This document shows, in pieces, positions 23,348 through 32,256 of a DNA stretch of 36,481 bases (position 1 is the stretch's first letter; the number at the start of each line of letters is the position of its first letter). The stretch comes from B1-G15 sp964346135 (lineage in GTDB: Archaea > Thermoproteota > Bathyarchaeia > Bathyarchaeales > Bathyarchaeaceae): NCBI GenBank assembly GCA_964346135.1, contig CAYFTS010000127.1, positions 1 through 36,481 on the forward strand. Reading direction: 5' to 3'. The position numbers were made by a program, and so were the translations under genes. Below the pieces are notes generated by a model that searched no databases, had not been told where the DNA came from, and worked only from the letters and a program-made list of their open reading frames with translations.

Positions 23348-24805
23348 ATGTGTGTGCACACACGTTGGTTGGAAAATATGCAGCCGTGGGAAATAGCTGG
23401 ATATCTAGAAAATGTGAACGGTCATCTTCACATGGATAAGATAGATGTGCTAGAATTGACCAATAAACACTCCACACCCTTGTTCGTGTTTTCCGAAAAA
23501 CGAATAAGGGAAAACGTTCATTCAGTGATCGAAACTTTTCGCAGATACCATACTAAAACGAACATTTACTATGCAAGTAAGGCATGTTCAAATTTGGCTA
23601 TCCTTGATGTGATAAAGAAAGGAGGTTGCTCAATTGAAGTCAATTCCTTGGGTGAACTATTCAAAGCTATTACTGTCGGATTTAGACCTGAACAGATAAT
23701 CTTGAATGGTGTAGCGAAGACCACGAAAGAACTCTTATACGCAATCAGACTAGGAATAAAAAGCATTAACGTCGATTCGATTTTCGAGCTAGAAAGAATT
23801 ATAAAATTGTGTAGTAGAACCAATCAGAAAGCCAGTATAGCCGTCCGCATAATTCCCGAAATAAGAACAGAAGCACACCCTGGATTAATAACAGGCACAC
23901 ATGAATCAAAGTTTGGTATATTACCTCAAGAAATTCCAGCAACAATCAAAATGGCTACTTCTTATAGTAAGTTGATTAGTGTAGTTGGCATACACATGCA
24001 CATTGGCTCTCAAACAACTGCTTTGGAGCATTTCAAAACCGGAACAAAAGCTTTGATGTCTCAGGCCCTCGAGATAGAGAAACAACTTGGTAAGAGACTT
24101 GAGCATGTTAATATAGGTGGGGGCATACCTGTCAACTACGTGAAGGGACAGATCCCTTCCGAACTTCCGGAATATTTGCATGCGACCATAAATGAACACG
24201 ACATTGCTGACGCGGTAGTGCCGATTATTAAAGATAAAATGGGATCAGACGTAGAGATAGTTGTAGAACCCGGTAGACGCATAGTTGCAGATGCAGCAGT
24301 CTTGTTAACCGCAGTCCAAAACACAAAAATTCGTGACGACTCCACATGGTTGGCAATTGATGCAGGCTTCAATACTTTGTTAGATGCCTTTGACTACAAA
24401 TGGTACTTTCATGCCATTGTTGCAAATAAGTCAGACAAGGAACATGTGTCACCGTTCAAGTTGGCTGGCCCGCTATGCGATGGTGGAGATGTTTTCTTTG
24501 ATATAGATGGAGAGACAACAATAAACACTCTGCTCAAAAAAATACCTCACCTACGAAAATACCGCAGAGAATTACAAAGCTTGATAATCAGATTGCCTAG
24601 GTATAGACTATTTCCTAAATCCACAAAACCCAATGATATAATTGCATTTTTGGATGTAGGCGCCTATACCTTGGAACAAATGAGTCAGTATAACGGGAGA
24701 CAGAGATCGGGTGCAGCAATGATAACCACAGATAGAACAGTTGAGAGAATAAGATGTAGAGACTCAATGTTAGATCTACTAATCAACGATCTAATGAGGG
24801 CATAA
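23348..24805 (+). CDS. Fold-III PLP decarboxylase (LysA/ornithine decarboxylase-like) with insertion
   Basis: A 485-residue protein, about 60 longer than usual LysA. Motifs: ENVNGHLHM then TPLFVFSE at the N terminus, Schiff-base Lys78 in YYASKACSNLAIL (usually YAxKAN), IHMHIGSQ, the phosphate-binding NIGGGIP (256-261), VEPGRRIVADAAVL, the active-site Cys377 in GPLCDGGDVF, and DVGAYTLEQMSQYNGR. Between the last two motifs, residues 385-428 form an extra basic, leucine-rich segment absent from standard members. Possible substrates are diaminopimelate, ornithine/lysine or a carboxy-polyamine; none can be chosen from sequence. The ATG at 23348 is listed, but translation from the Met at 23378 (MQPWEIAG) would also keep all motifs. 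It is 162 bases after the aminotransferase. Confidence 0.8.
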   Translation: MCVHTRWLENMQPWEIAGYLENVNGHLHMDKIDVLELTNKHSTPLFVFSEKRIRENVHSVIETFRRYHTKTNIYYASKACSNLAILDVIKKGGCSIEVNSLGELFKAITVGFRPEQIILNGVAKTTKELLYAIRLGIKSINVDSIFELERIIKLCSRTNQKASIAVRIIPEIRTEAHPGLITGTHESKFGILPQEIPATIKMATSYSKLISVVGIHMHIGSQTTALEHFKTGTKALMSQALEIEKQLGKRLEHVNIGGGIPVNYVKGQIPSELPEYLHATINEHDIADAVVPIIKDKMGSDVEIVVEPGRRIVADAAVLLTAVQNTKIRDDSTWLAIDAGFNTLLDAFDYKWYFHAIVANKSDKEHVSPFKLAGPLCDGGDVFFDIDGETTINTLLKKIPHLRKYRRELQSLIIRLPRYRLFPKSTKPNDIIAFLDVGAYTLEQMSQYNGRQRSGAAMITTDRTVERIRCRDSMLDLLINDLMRA

Positions 24806-25046
24806 GCCCGTTAATGCAACAACTATCAAGGTGACAACATCAAGAGAGAAAATCTGGAAGAGCCAAATGAAGCTATTGCACGCACATCCAAAACAAAGTT
24901 TAATGTTTATGGTTCAGCTTAATGGAACATTTTGAAGGAGGAGAGCGGGAAGAGGTTTCCAATTACAACAGTGAATCAAGATAACGGAAAGGTTTATGCC
25001 ATCTAGAAAACAACTGCATAAAATAATATCCACTCCACGGTGATAA

Positions 25047-26483
25047 ATGATGCTAAAATTCTTGAGTCACAATCAAATCAAAAAGATTCATTCTGCAAGC
25101 TTGAAGGTTCTAGAAGATGTTGGTGTTGCAGTTTATGAGAATAGTTTTCTAAAGTTTTTGTCTGACTCTGGCGTGAATGTTGACTTCAATGAAAAAACCG
25201 TGAGAATCTCGCCGAGTTTGGTGATGGAATGCATTAAGAAGGCACCCAAACGAGTGACATTGTATGCCCGTGATCCCAAATATGATGTGGAACTTGAAGA
25301 TGAGAAGATCTATGCTCATGCACTTGGCGGGGCTGCAAATGTAGTTGACCTAGACTCTGGAGAAGTTCGACCGTCCACTATGAAAGATGTTGCTGATCTA
25401 ACTAGGATAGTAGATGCGCTGCCTAATATTCACACATGCACCATGATCGCTTTGCCTTGTGATGTTCCAGAGCAAGTTCGTGATATATACTGCACAGCAG
25501 AGCAGTTCCAGAACACTGCTAAAAATATGGATGCAACACCCCTTAGCGACAAAGGTTTCCCCTACATGGTGGAGTTGGCGGAGACGGTAGTAGGTGGCGA
25601 AGAAGAGTTGAGGAAGCGCCCGATCATTACGTGTAGTTTCTCACCAACGAGTCCCTTGAAGTTTTCCGACGATGTTGTGAAAATTATGGTTCAAGGCGCT
25701 AAGTTGGGTTTGCCAATGGCGGTGTTGCCTTGTCCTATGGCAGGAGCAACTAGTCCAGTCACGTTAGCAGGCAGCCTAGTTCAACAGAATGCAGAGACAT
25801 TAGCTGGGTTGGTGATGATTCAACTTGTGAACGCGGGGACGCCGTTTATGTATTCTCCTCGTGTTTTTCCTATCGACATGCTATCTGGAATGACAAGCTC
25901 CGGCGTTGAGGTTGGGTTGTTGTCAGCGGGTTGTGTTCAACTCGCTAAATATTATGGTCTTCCGTCAGACGTGTATGGACTTGATACGAGTTCAAAAACA
26001 TTGGATGAGCAGGTGGCATTTGAGAAGGGGCTAAACGGGATTGTACCAGCTTTAGCCGGGGCGAATATGCTGTCAGGGGCTGGTTGTATTGAGGGTGCTA
26101 TTACAGTAAGTTATGAGCAACTAGTTATTGATGATGAACTTTTTGGAATGATTTTTAGGGCAGTTAGAGGAATCGAAGTGGATGAAGAAAGACTGGCAAT
26201 AGACGTAATTGCTAAAGTAGCTCATGAAGCATCGAACTTCCTGCAACAGATGCATACACTTAAGCATTTCCGCCAAGAATATTATTCCCCAAAGCTTTCA
26301 GATAGAAATTCTCGTTCACGATGGCAAGAAATGGGCTCTAGAAAAATAGTGGAAGTTGCACGGGAGAAAGCAAGAAAAATATTGGCGGAGCATCAGCCCG
26401 CGTTATTAGATAAAGATGTGGTGAAGGGAATCAAAAAAATATTGAAGAGAGCAACTAACACCCTAACAGCCGCGAAAACCTAA
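25047..26483 (+). CDS. MttB-family methyltransferase, non-pyrrolysine
   Basis: A 478-residue member of the trimethylamine methyltransferase (MttB) superfamily, a TIM barrel that passes a methyl group from a methylated amine to a corrinoid protein. Family features: the N-terminal IHSASLKVLEDVGVAVYE, ISPSLVMECIKKAPKRVTLY then ARDPKYDV, SPTSPLKF, LPCPMAGATSPVTLAGSLVQ, and YYGLPSDVYGLDTSSKTLDEQ then GANMLSGAGCIEGA. The frame has no TAG, so it belongs to the non-pyrrolysine branch, which includes glycine-betaine, proline-betaine and carnitine methyltransferases. No corrinoid protein or reactivase gene is in the window, so it is either an orphan or served by a distant partner. A decayed relative lies at 12421. 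GGTGAT precedes the first of two ATGs. Confidence 0.88.
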   Translation: MMLKFLSHNQIKKIHSASLKVLEDVGVAVYENSFLKFLSDSGVNVDFNEKTVRISPSLVMECIKKAPKRVTLYARDPKYDVELEDEKIYAHALGGAANVVDLDSGEVRPSTMKDVADLTRIVDALPNIHTCTMIALPCDVPEQVRDIYCTAEQFQNTAKNMDATPLSDKGFPYMVELAETVVGGEEELRKRPIITCSFSPTSPLKFSDDVVKIMVQGAKLGLPMAVLPCPMAGATSPVTLAGSLVQQNAETLAGLVMIQLVNAGTPFMYSPRVFPIDMLSGMTSSGVEVGLLSAGCVQLAKYYGLPSDVYGLDTSSKTLDEQVAFEKGLNGIVPALAGANMLSGAGCIEGAITVSYEQLVIDDELFGMIFRAVRGIEVDEERLAIDVIAKVAHEASNFLQQMHTLKHFRQEYYSPKLSDRNSRSRWQEMGSRKIVEVAREKARKILAEHQPALLDKDVVKGIKKILKRATNTLTAAKT

Positions 26484-26898
26484 GGACTAAAATTGTTGCG
26501 TATACCTTTTCTTGAAAAAGACTTAGATAACGTTCTCAAAGACATAAATGAAGCAACACAAGATATCGACTTTATCTTATCTTCAAGCTTCTTAATGTTT
26601 ATGTTAACTACGCTACAAAATTATCTATGACACGTGCATTTGAAACCGAGAAACAACATTCGATGGAGAAAAATGTGTAAAACACTACACGATTTATGAT
26701 TGGACCTGACCCTTTTTGGGTGCTAGTTCTCCCTGGTCCACTCGACTGAAAAGTTTTATCAAGACTTTCTTGAAACTGCTCCTAAAGGGCGATTGTTTGA
26801 AACTTGATGTTATTCAACAATTATACTTTGCACACATAAGTGATATTTTTTTAAATGGAATAACACCCATAATCTTGCAATAGAAAGGTGAAGGTTTA
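26484..26898. other. 415-base gap with weak small frame and a promoter
   Basis: A TTG-initiated 44-codon frame at 26496-26630 encodes MRIPFLEKDLDNVLKDINEA and then a hydrophobic tail; it has no ribosome site of its own and no recognised relative, so I do not call it a gene. A TATA-like TTTTTAAATG (about 26846-26856) precedes the dehydrogenase gene, with AAAGGTGAAGG at 26884-26893 as ribosome site. No RNA gene is seen. Confidence 0.4.
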
Positions 26899-28047
26899 AT
26901 GAGAGTTCTGATTCTTGGCGGCGCTGGCTCTATGGCGCAAGCCACTATTAAAGACTTCTTGGAGTTTGATAGCGATGGAGTGTCTGAATTAGTTATAGCG
27001 GATATAAATTATGAGAAAGTAAAGAAGCGTGCTGATGAGCTACATAATGAGAAGGTGTCACCTGCGTTTTGCGATGTGACTGATTATGCAAGTCTTGTGA
27101 AATTGATGAGAGGAAATGATGTCGTAATAGATGAGACTGAGATGGCGGGAGTTCCCACACTTAAAGCAGCTTTAGAGGCTGGAGTGCACATGATTGATCT
27201 TGGAGCGTGGTTTAAGGGTACATTGGAGCAGCTGAAGTTGGACGGCGAATTTAAGAAGGCTGGCCTGACTGCCATTTTGGGACTCGGGAGTTCTCCGGGA
27301 ATTACCAACATATATTCGCGATATATCGTGGATAAATTGGATACAGTAGAGTCGATACGTTTGAGTTTTGCTTATGCTGAGTTGACAAAGACAACGTTGT
27401 TTGTTCCCTTTGCAGGTGCAATAGAAGAATTTACCAATAATGTAACGATCTACCAAGATGGAAAACATGTGGAGCTTCCTCCTCAGAGTGGTCAAGAAGA
27501 TGCTCGATTTCCTGACCCAATAGGTGTTCGAAGGATGATGTATGTGCCGCACCCAGAGGTAGCTACTTTTCCAATCTATTTCAAAGAAAAAGGAATAAAA
27601 AACGTAAGCGTGAAAGCCGGATTTGTCCAAGAGTTTGTAGAAAAAATCAATTTCTTAATTGATACAGGTCTCCTTAGTGAGGAACCTTTAAAATTAAAAG
27701 GTATCACGGTAGCTCCAGAAGATGTTACAATGGCTTGTATTTCCAAACTTCCTCAGCCGACAGAACGAATTGATTACGGATGTACCCGAGCTGTGATCAG
27801 AGGCGAAAAATCTGGAGAAGTATTAGAGTATATGGTAGAGCTGTTTAGTCGTCCGCATCCAAGCTTAACTGGAGTCCAGCATAGAACTGGTCATTCACCC
27901 GCAATAGGGGCAAGAATGATAAGTAGAGGAGAAATTAAAAGAAGAGGTGTCTTCACTCCAGAGATTGGCATTGATCCAAAAATCTTTTTCAGAGAACTTG
28001 CCCGAAGAGGATTAAATGTTTGCTATAATGTTAAGCATTTTATCTAA
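26899..28047 (+). CDS. Saccharopine-dehydrogenase-like oxidoreductase
   Basis: A 382-residue protein of the LYS9/saccharopine dehydrogenase family. The N-terminal Rossmann fold shows VLILGGAGSMAQATIKDF (dinucleotide loop), an acidic strand end VIADINYEK, FCDVTDYASLVKLM, and VVIDETEMAGVPTLKAALEA. The family motif ILGLGSSPGITNIYSRYIVD (about 126-145) follows, then the substrate domain. Members act on saccharopine, carboxynorspermidine, homospermidine or other amino-carboxylates; the exact reaction is not evident. Its presence near a fold-III decarboxylase would also fit a carboxy-polyamine route, but the genes are 2.1 kb apart with the MttB gene between. Cofactor choice (NAD by the Asp after the second strand) is tentative. 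Confidence 0.78.
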   Translation: MRVLILGGAGSMAQATIKDFLEFDSDGVSELVIADINYEKVKKRADELHNEKVSPAFCDVTDYASLVKLMRGNDVVIDETEMAGVPTLKAALEAGVHMIDLGAWFKGTLEQLKLDGEFKKAGLTAILGLGSSPGITNIYSRYIVDKLDTVESIRLSFAYAELTKTTLFVPFAGAIEEFTNNVTIYQDGKHVELPPQSGQEDARFPDPIGVRRMMYVPHPEVATFPIYFKEKGIKNVSVKAGFVQEFVEKINFLIDTGLLSEEPLKLKGITVAPEDVTMACISKLPQPTERIDYGCTRAVIRGEKSGEVLEYMVELFSRPHPSLTGVQHRTGHSPAIGARMISRGEIKRRGVFTPEIGIDPKIFFRELARRGLNVCYNVKHFI

Positions 28048-28237
28048 GTTGTCGCGCCGTTATCAGGAAACAATTCGGCAAAAGTCTTCAGTCTGAGCTT
28101 AGTTATTTGAATTTGGATTGTGAACGCGAAAATCGTCAAAGCCTAAGAAAGAGTTGTGATGAAACCTCGACGGACGATCTGACATTTTTACATTTTCTGT
28201 GATAATCAAAAAATGTGAAAACTGCTGTTACGACAAG

Positions 28238-28244
28238 ATTTAAA
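28238..28244 (+). promoter_or_regulatory. TATA box of purA
   Basis: ATTTAAA within AAGATTTAAAGAGG, 42-48 bases before the ATG at 28286; ribosome site GGAGG at 28274-28278. Confidence 0.45.
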
Positions 28245-28285
28245 GAGGAAGACACATCACTATCAAACGAGTTGGAGGAATTATC

Positions 28286-29299
28286 ATGCCCTGTACCATC
28301 GTAGTCTGTGGCTTCTTCGGAGACACTGGAAAAGGGAAAATCATATCATATCTTTCATTAAAAGATAAAGCTGCAGTAGCCGCGAGGGCTGGAGGAGGCC
28401 CTAACGCAGGCCATACAGTGGTCTACAAAGGTAGGGAATACAAGATGAGGATGCTTCCTAGCGCCTTCGTCTACGATAAGTGCCGACTTCTGATGGGTCC
28501 AGGCATATTAATCAACCCAGAGATTCTTCTGCAGGAAATAAAGTTAGTCGAATGTGAAGACAGAGTTGGTATAGATAACCAGTGCGCAATCATCGAACCG
28601 AGACACATCGAAGCTGACAAGAAAGGACACCTTGCTCAAACAATAAAAACAACTGGTTCTGGCACAGGTCCGTGTAACGCTGAGCGAGCGTTACGGAAGG
28701 TTAAACTCGCACGTGATGTGGCTGATTTTAAGAATTTTTTGGCTGATGTTCCTCTTGAAGTTAACACTGCAATTGACGAAGGGAAGAACGTTCTGATCGA
28801 GGGAACTCAAGGAACATATCTCTCTCTATATCATGGAACTTATCCTTACTGCACCTCTAAAGATGTAGCCGCATCGGCCGCTTGCTCAGATGTTGGAGTA
28901 GGACCCACAAAAGTTGATGACGTAGTTTTAGTTTTTAAGGCATATACAACTAGAGTTGGAGGAGGCCCGCTTCCAGGAGAGTTGTCTTGGGAAGAAGCTG
29001 AAAAACGAGGATGGGCTGAAGTTGCCACGGTAACTGGCAGAAGGAGGAGATCGGCACCATTCAATTATGAGCTTGCGAAGAGAGCGGTTATGTTAAACGG
29101 AGCTACACAAACTGCAGTAACGAAAGTAGATGTAATGTTTCCTGAGTGTAGAGGAATTAACTCTTACCAAAAACTCTCGCAAAGTGCAAAAAGTTTCATT
29201 GAAAACATTGAAAAAGAGATAAAAGTGCCCGTGACACTGATCGGAACAGGACCAGGAGCATTAGAAATTGTAGATCGAAGAGCAGAGTTAAAAAGTTAG
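28286..29299 (+). CDS. purA: Adenylosuccinate synthetase, short archaeal form
   Basis: A 337-residue enzyme that joins IMP and aspartate using GTP in AMP synthesis. Motifs: the GTP loop and catalytic Asp in GFFGDTGKGK (usually WGDEGKGK), GGGPNAGHTV with the catalytic His, TTGSGTGPCNAERALR, IEGTQGTYLSLYHGTYPYCT then SKD, and KAYTTRVGGGPLPGEL. Bacterial and eukaryotic enzymes have about 430 residues; the roughly 340-residue form is normal for archaea. It is followed after 27 bases by an eL22-like gene. Confidence 0.93.
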   Translation: MPCTIVVCGFFGDTGKGKIISYLSLKDKAAVAARAGGGPNAGHTVVYKGREYKMRMLPSAFVYDKCRLLMGPGILINPEILLQEIKLVECEDRVGIDNQCAIIEPRHIEADKKGHLAQTIKTTGSGTGPCNAERALRKVKLARDVADFKNFLADVPLEVNTAIDEGKNVLIEGTQGTYLSLYHGTYPYCTSKDVAASAACSDVGVGPTKVDDVVLVFKAYTTRVGGGPLPGELSWEEAEKRGWAEVATVTGRRRRSAPFNYELAKRAVMLNGATQTAVTKVDVMFPECRGINSYQKLSQSAKSFIENIEKEIKVPVTLIGTGPGALEIVDRRAELKS

Positions 29300-29326
29300 T
29301 TTTTAGAAAAGTTGAGAGATGTAAAC

Positions 29327-29608
29327 ATGTCAACAGTCACAATCCAAATATCTGAACTTCGTGGCAAAAATGCTGAAAAAATAGATGATCTCGCAGAATT
29401 CCTGAAAAATAAGGTAGACGCCAAAATAGATGTTACGAGTAGCGAGATCATTTTGAATTATGAGGAAGTAAAGGAGAGACCTGCCAAAACCTACCTGCGG
29501 GTGCTTCTTCGAAAATTCCTGCATAAAGCTGAGCTGAAAGAACAGTTTCGCGTAATTTCTGGGAAGGAAAATGTTTTGATAATAAAGGAAAAGAAGTCTG
29601 TGGAGTAA
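29327..29608 (+). CDS. eL22-like ribosomal protein
   Basis: Taken from the ATG at 29327 (93 residues); a TTG at 29312 is also in frame but would add only five residues. The sequence matches eukaryotic ribosomal protein eL22 in order and spacing: an opening strand VTIQIS, IDDLAEFLKNKV (eL22: ANFEQFLQERI), a middle strand IDVTSSEIILN, then KTYLRVLLRKFLHKAELKEQ, FRVISGKENVLII, which parallels eL22 [33 protein letters not shown]. The eukaryotic basic N-terminal and acidic C-terminal tails are missing. eL22 has been reported from some archaea, notably Asgard lineages, but is not part of the universal archaeal ribosome. It is cotranscribed with purA. Confidence 0.75.
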   Translation: MSTVTIQISELRGKNAEKIDDLAEFLKNKVDAKIDVTSSEIILNYEEVKERPAKTYLRVLLRKFLHKAELKEQFRVISGKENVLIIKEKKSVE

Positions 29609-29669
29609 TAGTGGATTAGAGCTTAACTTTCATTAATAAAACACATTAACATCTTTTAACTGCGTGTCA

Positions 29670-30065
29670 TCAAGTTTCTTTTTTAGACTCTGACTTTTTC
29701 TGAGCCTTCTGAAGTATATCCGAAACCTTAAGAAGGTAGCCTCGTGCCATCCACGTTTTCTTGTAAGTTTCAGGAAGCCCGTTGGCATCCAAATCTCTCT
29801 TAGCTTCTTTAACTAAGTCTTGAGCAGACACTAGTAGAGGTCCGATTTCAACCTGTTTTGAGCGCAGGTCAAGTTTCCATGAATGGCTTTTTTGCTTCTC
29901 CTGTATAATGGAGAAAAGAAAATTCGCGTATTCTAAGTCAGCAGCTGATTTCCAAACTGAAGTCATTACTTTGTTTTCGTCTTTACTCACTAGGGCTTTC
30001 ATGGTATTTTCCAGATGGCTTATCGCGGACGTGAGGGCTTCGGTTATGTTTTTCTGCTGTTTCAT
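29670..30065 (-). CDS. Small helical hypothetical protein
   Basis: A 131-residue, almost entirely helical protein with no recognised motif: ALTSAISHLENTMKALVSKD, SAADLEYANFLFSIIQEKQ, LVSAQDLVKEAKRDLDANG, YLLKVSDILQKAQKKSESKK. The pattern suggests a small helical bundle. It begins 103 bases after the rad50 stop on the same strand, with AAAAGGATG at the start codon and a TTTAAAC box near 30117-30125, so it may be transcribed on its own or by read-through from mre11-rad50. A role with those proteins is possible but not shown. Confidence 0.6.
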   Translation of the reverse strand: MKQQKNITEALTSAISHLENTMKALVSKDENKVMTSVWKSAADLEYANFLFSIIQEKQKSHSWKLDLRSKQVEIGPLLVSAQDLVKEAKRDLDANGLPETYKKTWMARGYLLKVSDILQKAQKKSESKKET

Positions 30066-30168
30066 CCTTTTATCCCAAATGTTCTCGAAGGTTTTAGACG
30101 ATGTATGTCTTAAACTTTTAGTTTAAACACGATTATTCATGTGATAAAGTTTTAGGTGTTCATGTAAG

Positions 30169-32256
30169 CTACTTCTCAACGAAAACTTTGCTTACATCAG
30201 CTTCTTTATCCACACGTATAACATGCTCCGCTTTTTCCGCAAAAGCATCACTGTGAGTCACGGCGATGATTTGTTCAATAGCCTTTAAACGCGAAATAGA
30301 CTCAGCTAACCTATCAACCGAACCATCTTCCCTTCCAAGGCTTTCAGTTGGCTCATCAAGGAGAAGCATATAAAGTCCATGTCCAGTTCTCGACTGCATA
30401 ATTAACTGACCGAGACCAAGACGATATGCAAACGCTAGAAGCGTTCGTTCTCCGCCCGAGAGATTCGAAACTTCTCGTTCAAACCCCTCTTCACTCTTGA
30501 CGATTGGACTGTACGTTTCGTCGATGTTAACTGTTAGTAAAGGCCCTGTTTCTCCAACGAGTCTGCCTAGAACTTGCTGAACCATTCTGCGTAGATATGT
30601 GACAAGTTCGCTTCGAAGGCGGGGCTGGATGCTTCTGTATGCTCCTCGCATACCCTCTATAACTCCTAGAAGCATTTCAACCTTCTTCATACGCTCAACC
30701 TTTTGTTCAGCACGGTCTAAACGCTCCTTAAACTCATCCATCCTCGACAACATATCCTTCTTTCTACTCTCCGCGATTTCCAATTCGCGCTTTACGTCAG
30801 AATATTGCGTGAAAGCCTCATCACGAAGTTCTTGTGCAGTTTCAAGTTCAGAGATGTCGAATTTCACGATTTCTGAGCGAGCAACATTGAGTTGATCTCG
30901 AAAAGCCTTTTCCTGCAGTTGCTTTTCCTCAAGTTCTGTTGAAAGACCGTTTAAAGATTCTTGTTCCTCAACGATTCGATTTTTGAAACTTTCAATTTGA
31001 GGAGCGAGCGACTGTAGATTTAGGACAGCAAGATTAACGATGCTGCGAAGCCTTTCCAGCTCCTCAAAATTTTTCTGAAGTTCAGCTAACTTTCTACCGC
31101 CTTCAACATCTTTCTCACGAAGACGCTCGAGTAAACTCTTTTTGTAGTCTCCAGCAAGTTCTTGAAGACATAAGGGGCATTTGTTTTCGGTTTTTAATGT
31201 TGAGATACGTCCTTGAGAAGTCAGCATTTCCTTTTTCACAGCCTCTTGTTCGCCTCCAACGCTTGTTACCTGCTTCTCTACAACAGCAAGGTATTCTCTA
31301 AGCTCTTCAATTGTTTGATCCGTTTTCAGCCCTTCTTCTCCAAGTTTGTCTCGGTAAGACTTCTCCTGAGTTTCCATGGATTTTAGGCGTTTTCCAAAGT
31401 CTTCGAGGAGGAGTTTTTTTTGTTCAATTTCATTCGCCAATTCTTTAGATGCATCTTCGATATTGGCAATGTTTGCCTGCAGTTGAGCTTCTCTTTTTCC
31501 CAACTCTTCAGTTTGTCCTCTCAAATCTTCAAGGCTTTGGAGACGGGAAGACGTTTTGTGGAAGTCGGTTTCGGCTTGGATGGATTTTTCCTTTAAACTT
31601 TCAAGCTCGCCTTCAAGAAGTGAAAACTCTTCAATCAGTTTCTTATGGTCGGCTTGAAGTTTTTCTATGCTAACAACGTCAAAGTCGCGCTCATAAACTC
31701 CCTTCTCAACTTCATATTTATTTTGAAAATCCCGCAAACCAGTCCATGCAACTTCATAATCAGAAAGCCCAAACAGCTGATCCAGTGTCTTCTGTCGCTC
31801 CCGTGGACGAATATTCAGCAATTCCTTCAATTGTTCCTGTCGCACCCAAACGACTTCGTGGAAAAGATCTTTGTCAAGTCCAGTTATTGCCTTCAACTGT
31901 TCGGCGACAGCTTCGTTCTTTACGCTGGCGATCAGTTTATTTTCCTCAAACAATTTGAGCTGTTCCTTGTCTTGGCTGATGCCTTTTGGGCTCCTTCTGA
32001 GCCCCCTTTGAAGAGTGTAGGTTTTTCCGCTGTGAGCAAATTGTACAGTAACTTTGCCATTGTCTGTTCCTTCTCTGAGGAGATAGTTGTAGCTTCTGCT
32101 TAGAGGGTCCCCGAAGAACGCAAAATCGATAGCATAGAGGACGCTGGACTTCCCACATCCCAAACCGCCTACGAGACAGTTGAAGCCTTCGGCAAACGGA
32201 ACCGTTGTTTTAACGTGAGATCGAATGTTTTCCAGTTGCACAGTTTTAATTCTCAA
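30169..32256 (-). CDS. rad50: DNA repair ATPase Rad50
   Basis: A 695-residue SMC-like ATPase that works with Mre11 at double-strand breaks. Walker A GGLGCGKSS (30-38), Q-loop Gln140 in VVWVRQEQL, long coiled coil (about 180-560) broken by the zinc hook CPLC (360-363), then the signature LSGGERTLLAFAYRLGLG and Walker B LYMLLLDEPTE near the C terminus. Archaeal Rad50 is usually 850-890 residues, so the coiled-coil arms here are clearly shorter. The start overlaps the mre11 stop by 11 bases, giving translational coupling. Confidence 0.95.
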   Translation of the reverse strand: MRIKTVQLENIRSHVKTTVPFAEGFNCLVGGLGCGKSSVLYAIDFAFFGDPLSRSYNYLLREGTDNGKVTVQFAHSGKTYTLQRGLRRSPKGISQDKEQLKLFEENKLIASVKNEAVAEQLKAITGLDKDLFHEVVWVRQEQLKELLNIRPRERQKTLDQLFGLSDYEVAWTGLRDFQNKYEVEKGVYERDFDVVSIEKLQADHKKLIEEFSLLEGELESLKEKSIQAETDFHKTSSRLQSLEDLRGQTEELGKREAQLQANIANIEDASKELANEIEQKKLLLEDFGKRLKSMETQEKSYRDKLGEEGLKTDQTIEELREYLAVVEKQVTSVGGEQEAVKKEMLTSQGRISTLKTENKCPLCLQELAGDYKKSLLERLREKDVEGGRKLAELQKNFEELERLRSIVNLAVLNLQSLAPQIESFKNRIVEEQESLNGLSTELEEKQLQEKAFRDQLNVARSEIVKFDISELETAQELRDEAFTQYSDVKRELEIAESRKKDMLSRMDEFKERLDRAEQKVERMKKVEMLLGVIEGMRGAYRSIQPRLRSELVTYLRRMVQQVLGRLVGETGPLLTVNIDETYSPIVKSEEGFEREVSNLSGGERTLLAFAYRLGLGQLIMQSRTGHGLYMLLLDEPTESLGREDGSVDRLAESISRLKAIEQIIAVTHSDAFAEKAEHVIRVDKEADVSKVFVEK

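Noticed and set aside
26496..26630. 44-codon frame with hydrophobic end after the MttB gene
   Set aside because: Weak start, no ribosome site, no recognisable relative; mentioned under the gap entry only.
28188..28215. Short inverted repeat ACATTTT/AAAATGT before purA
   Set aside because: Seven A/T-rich pairs with a loop of about 13 bases are expected by chance in this composition.
28156..28225. Possible C/D box guide RNA (GTGATGA, CTGA, GTGATAA) upstream of purA
   Set aside because: The C-to-D' distance is 16 bases instead of about 12, the C' box is imperfect and no CTGA D box follows at the right place.
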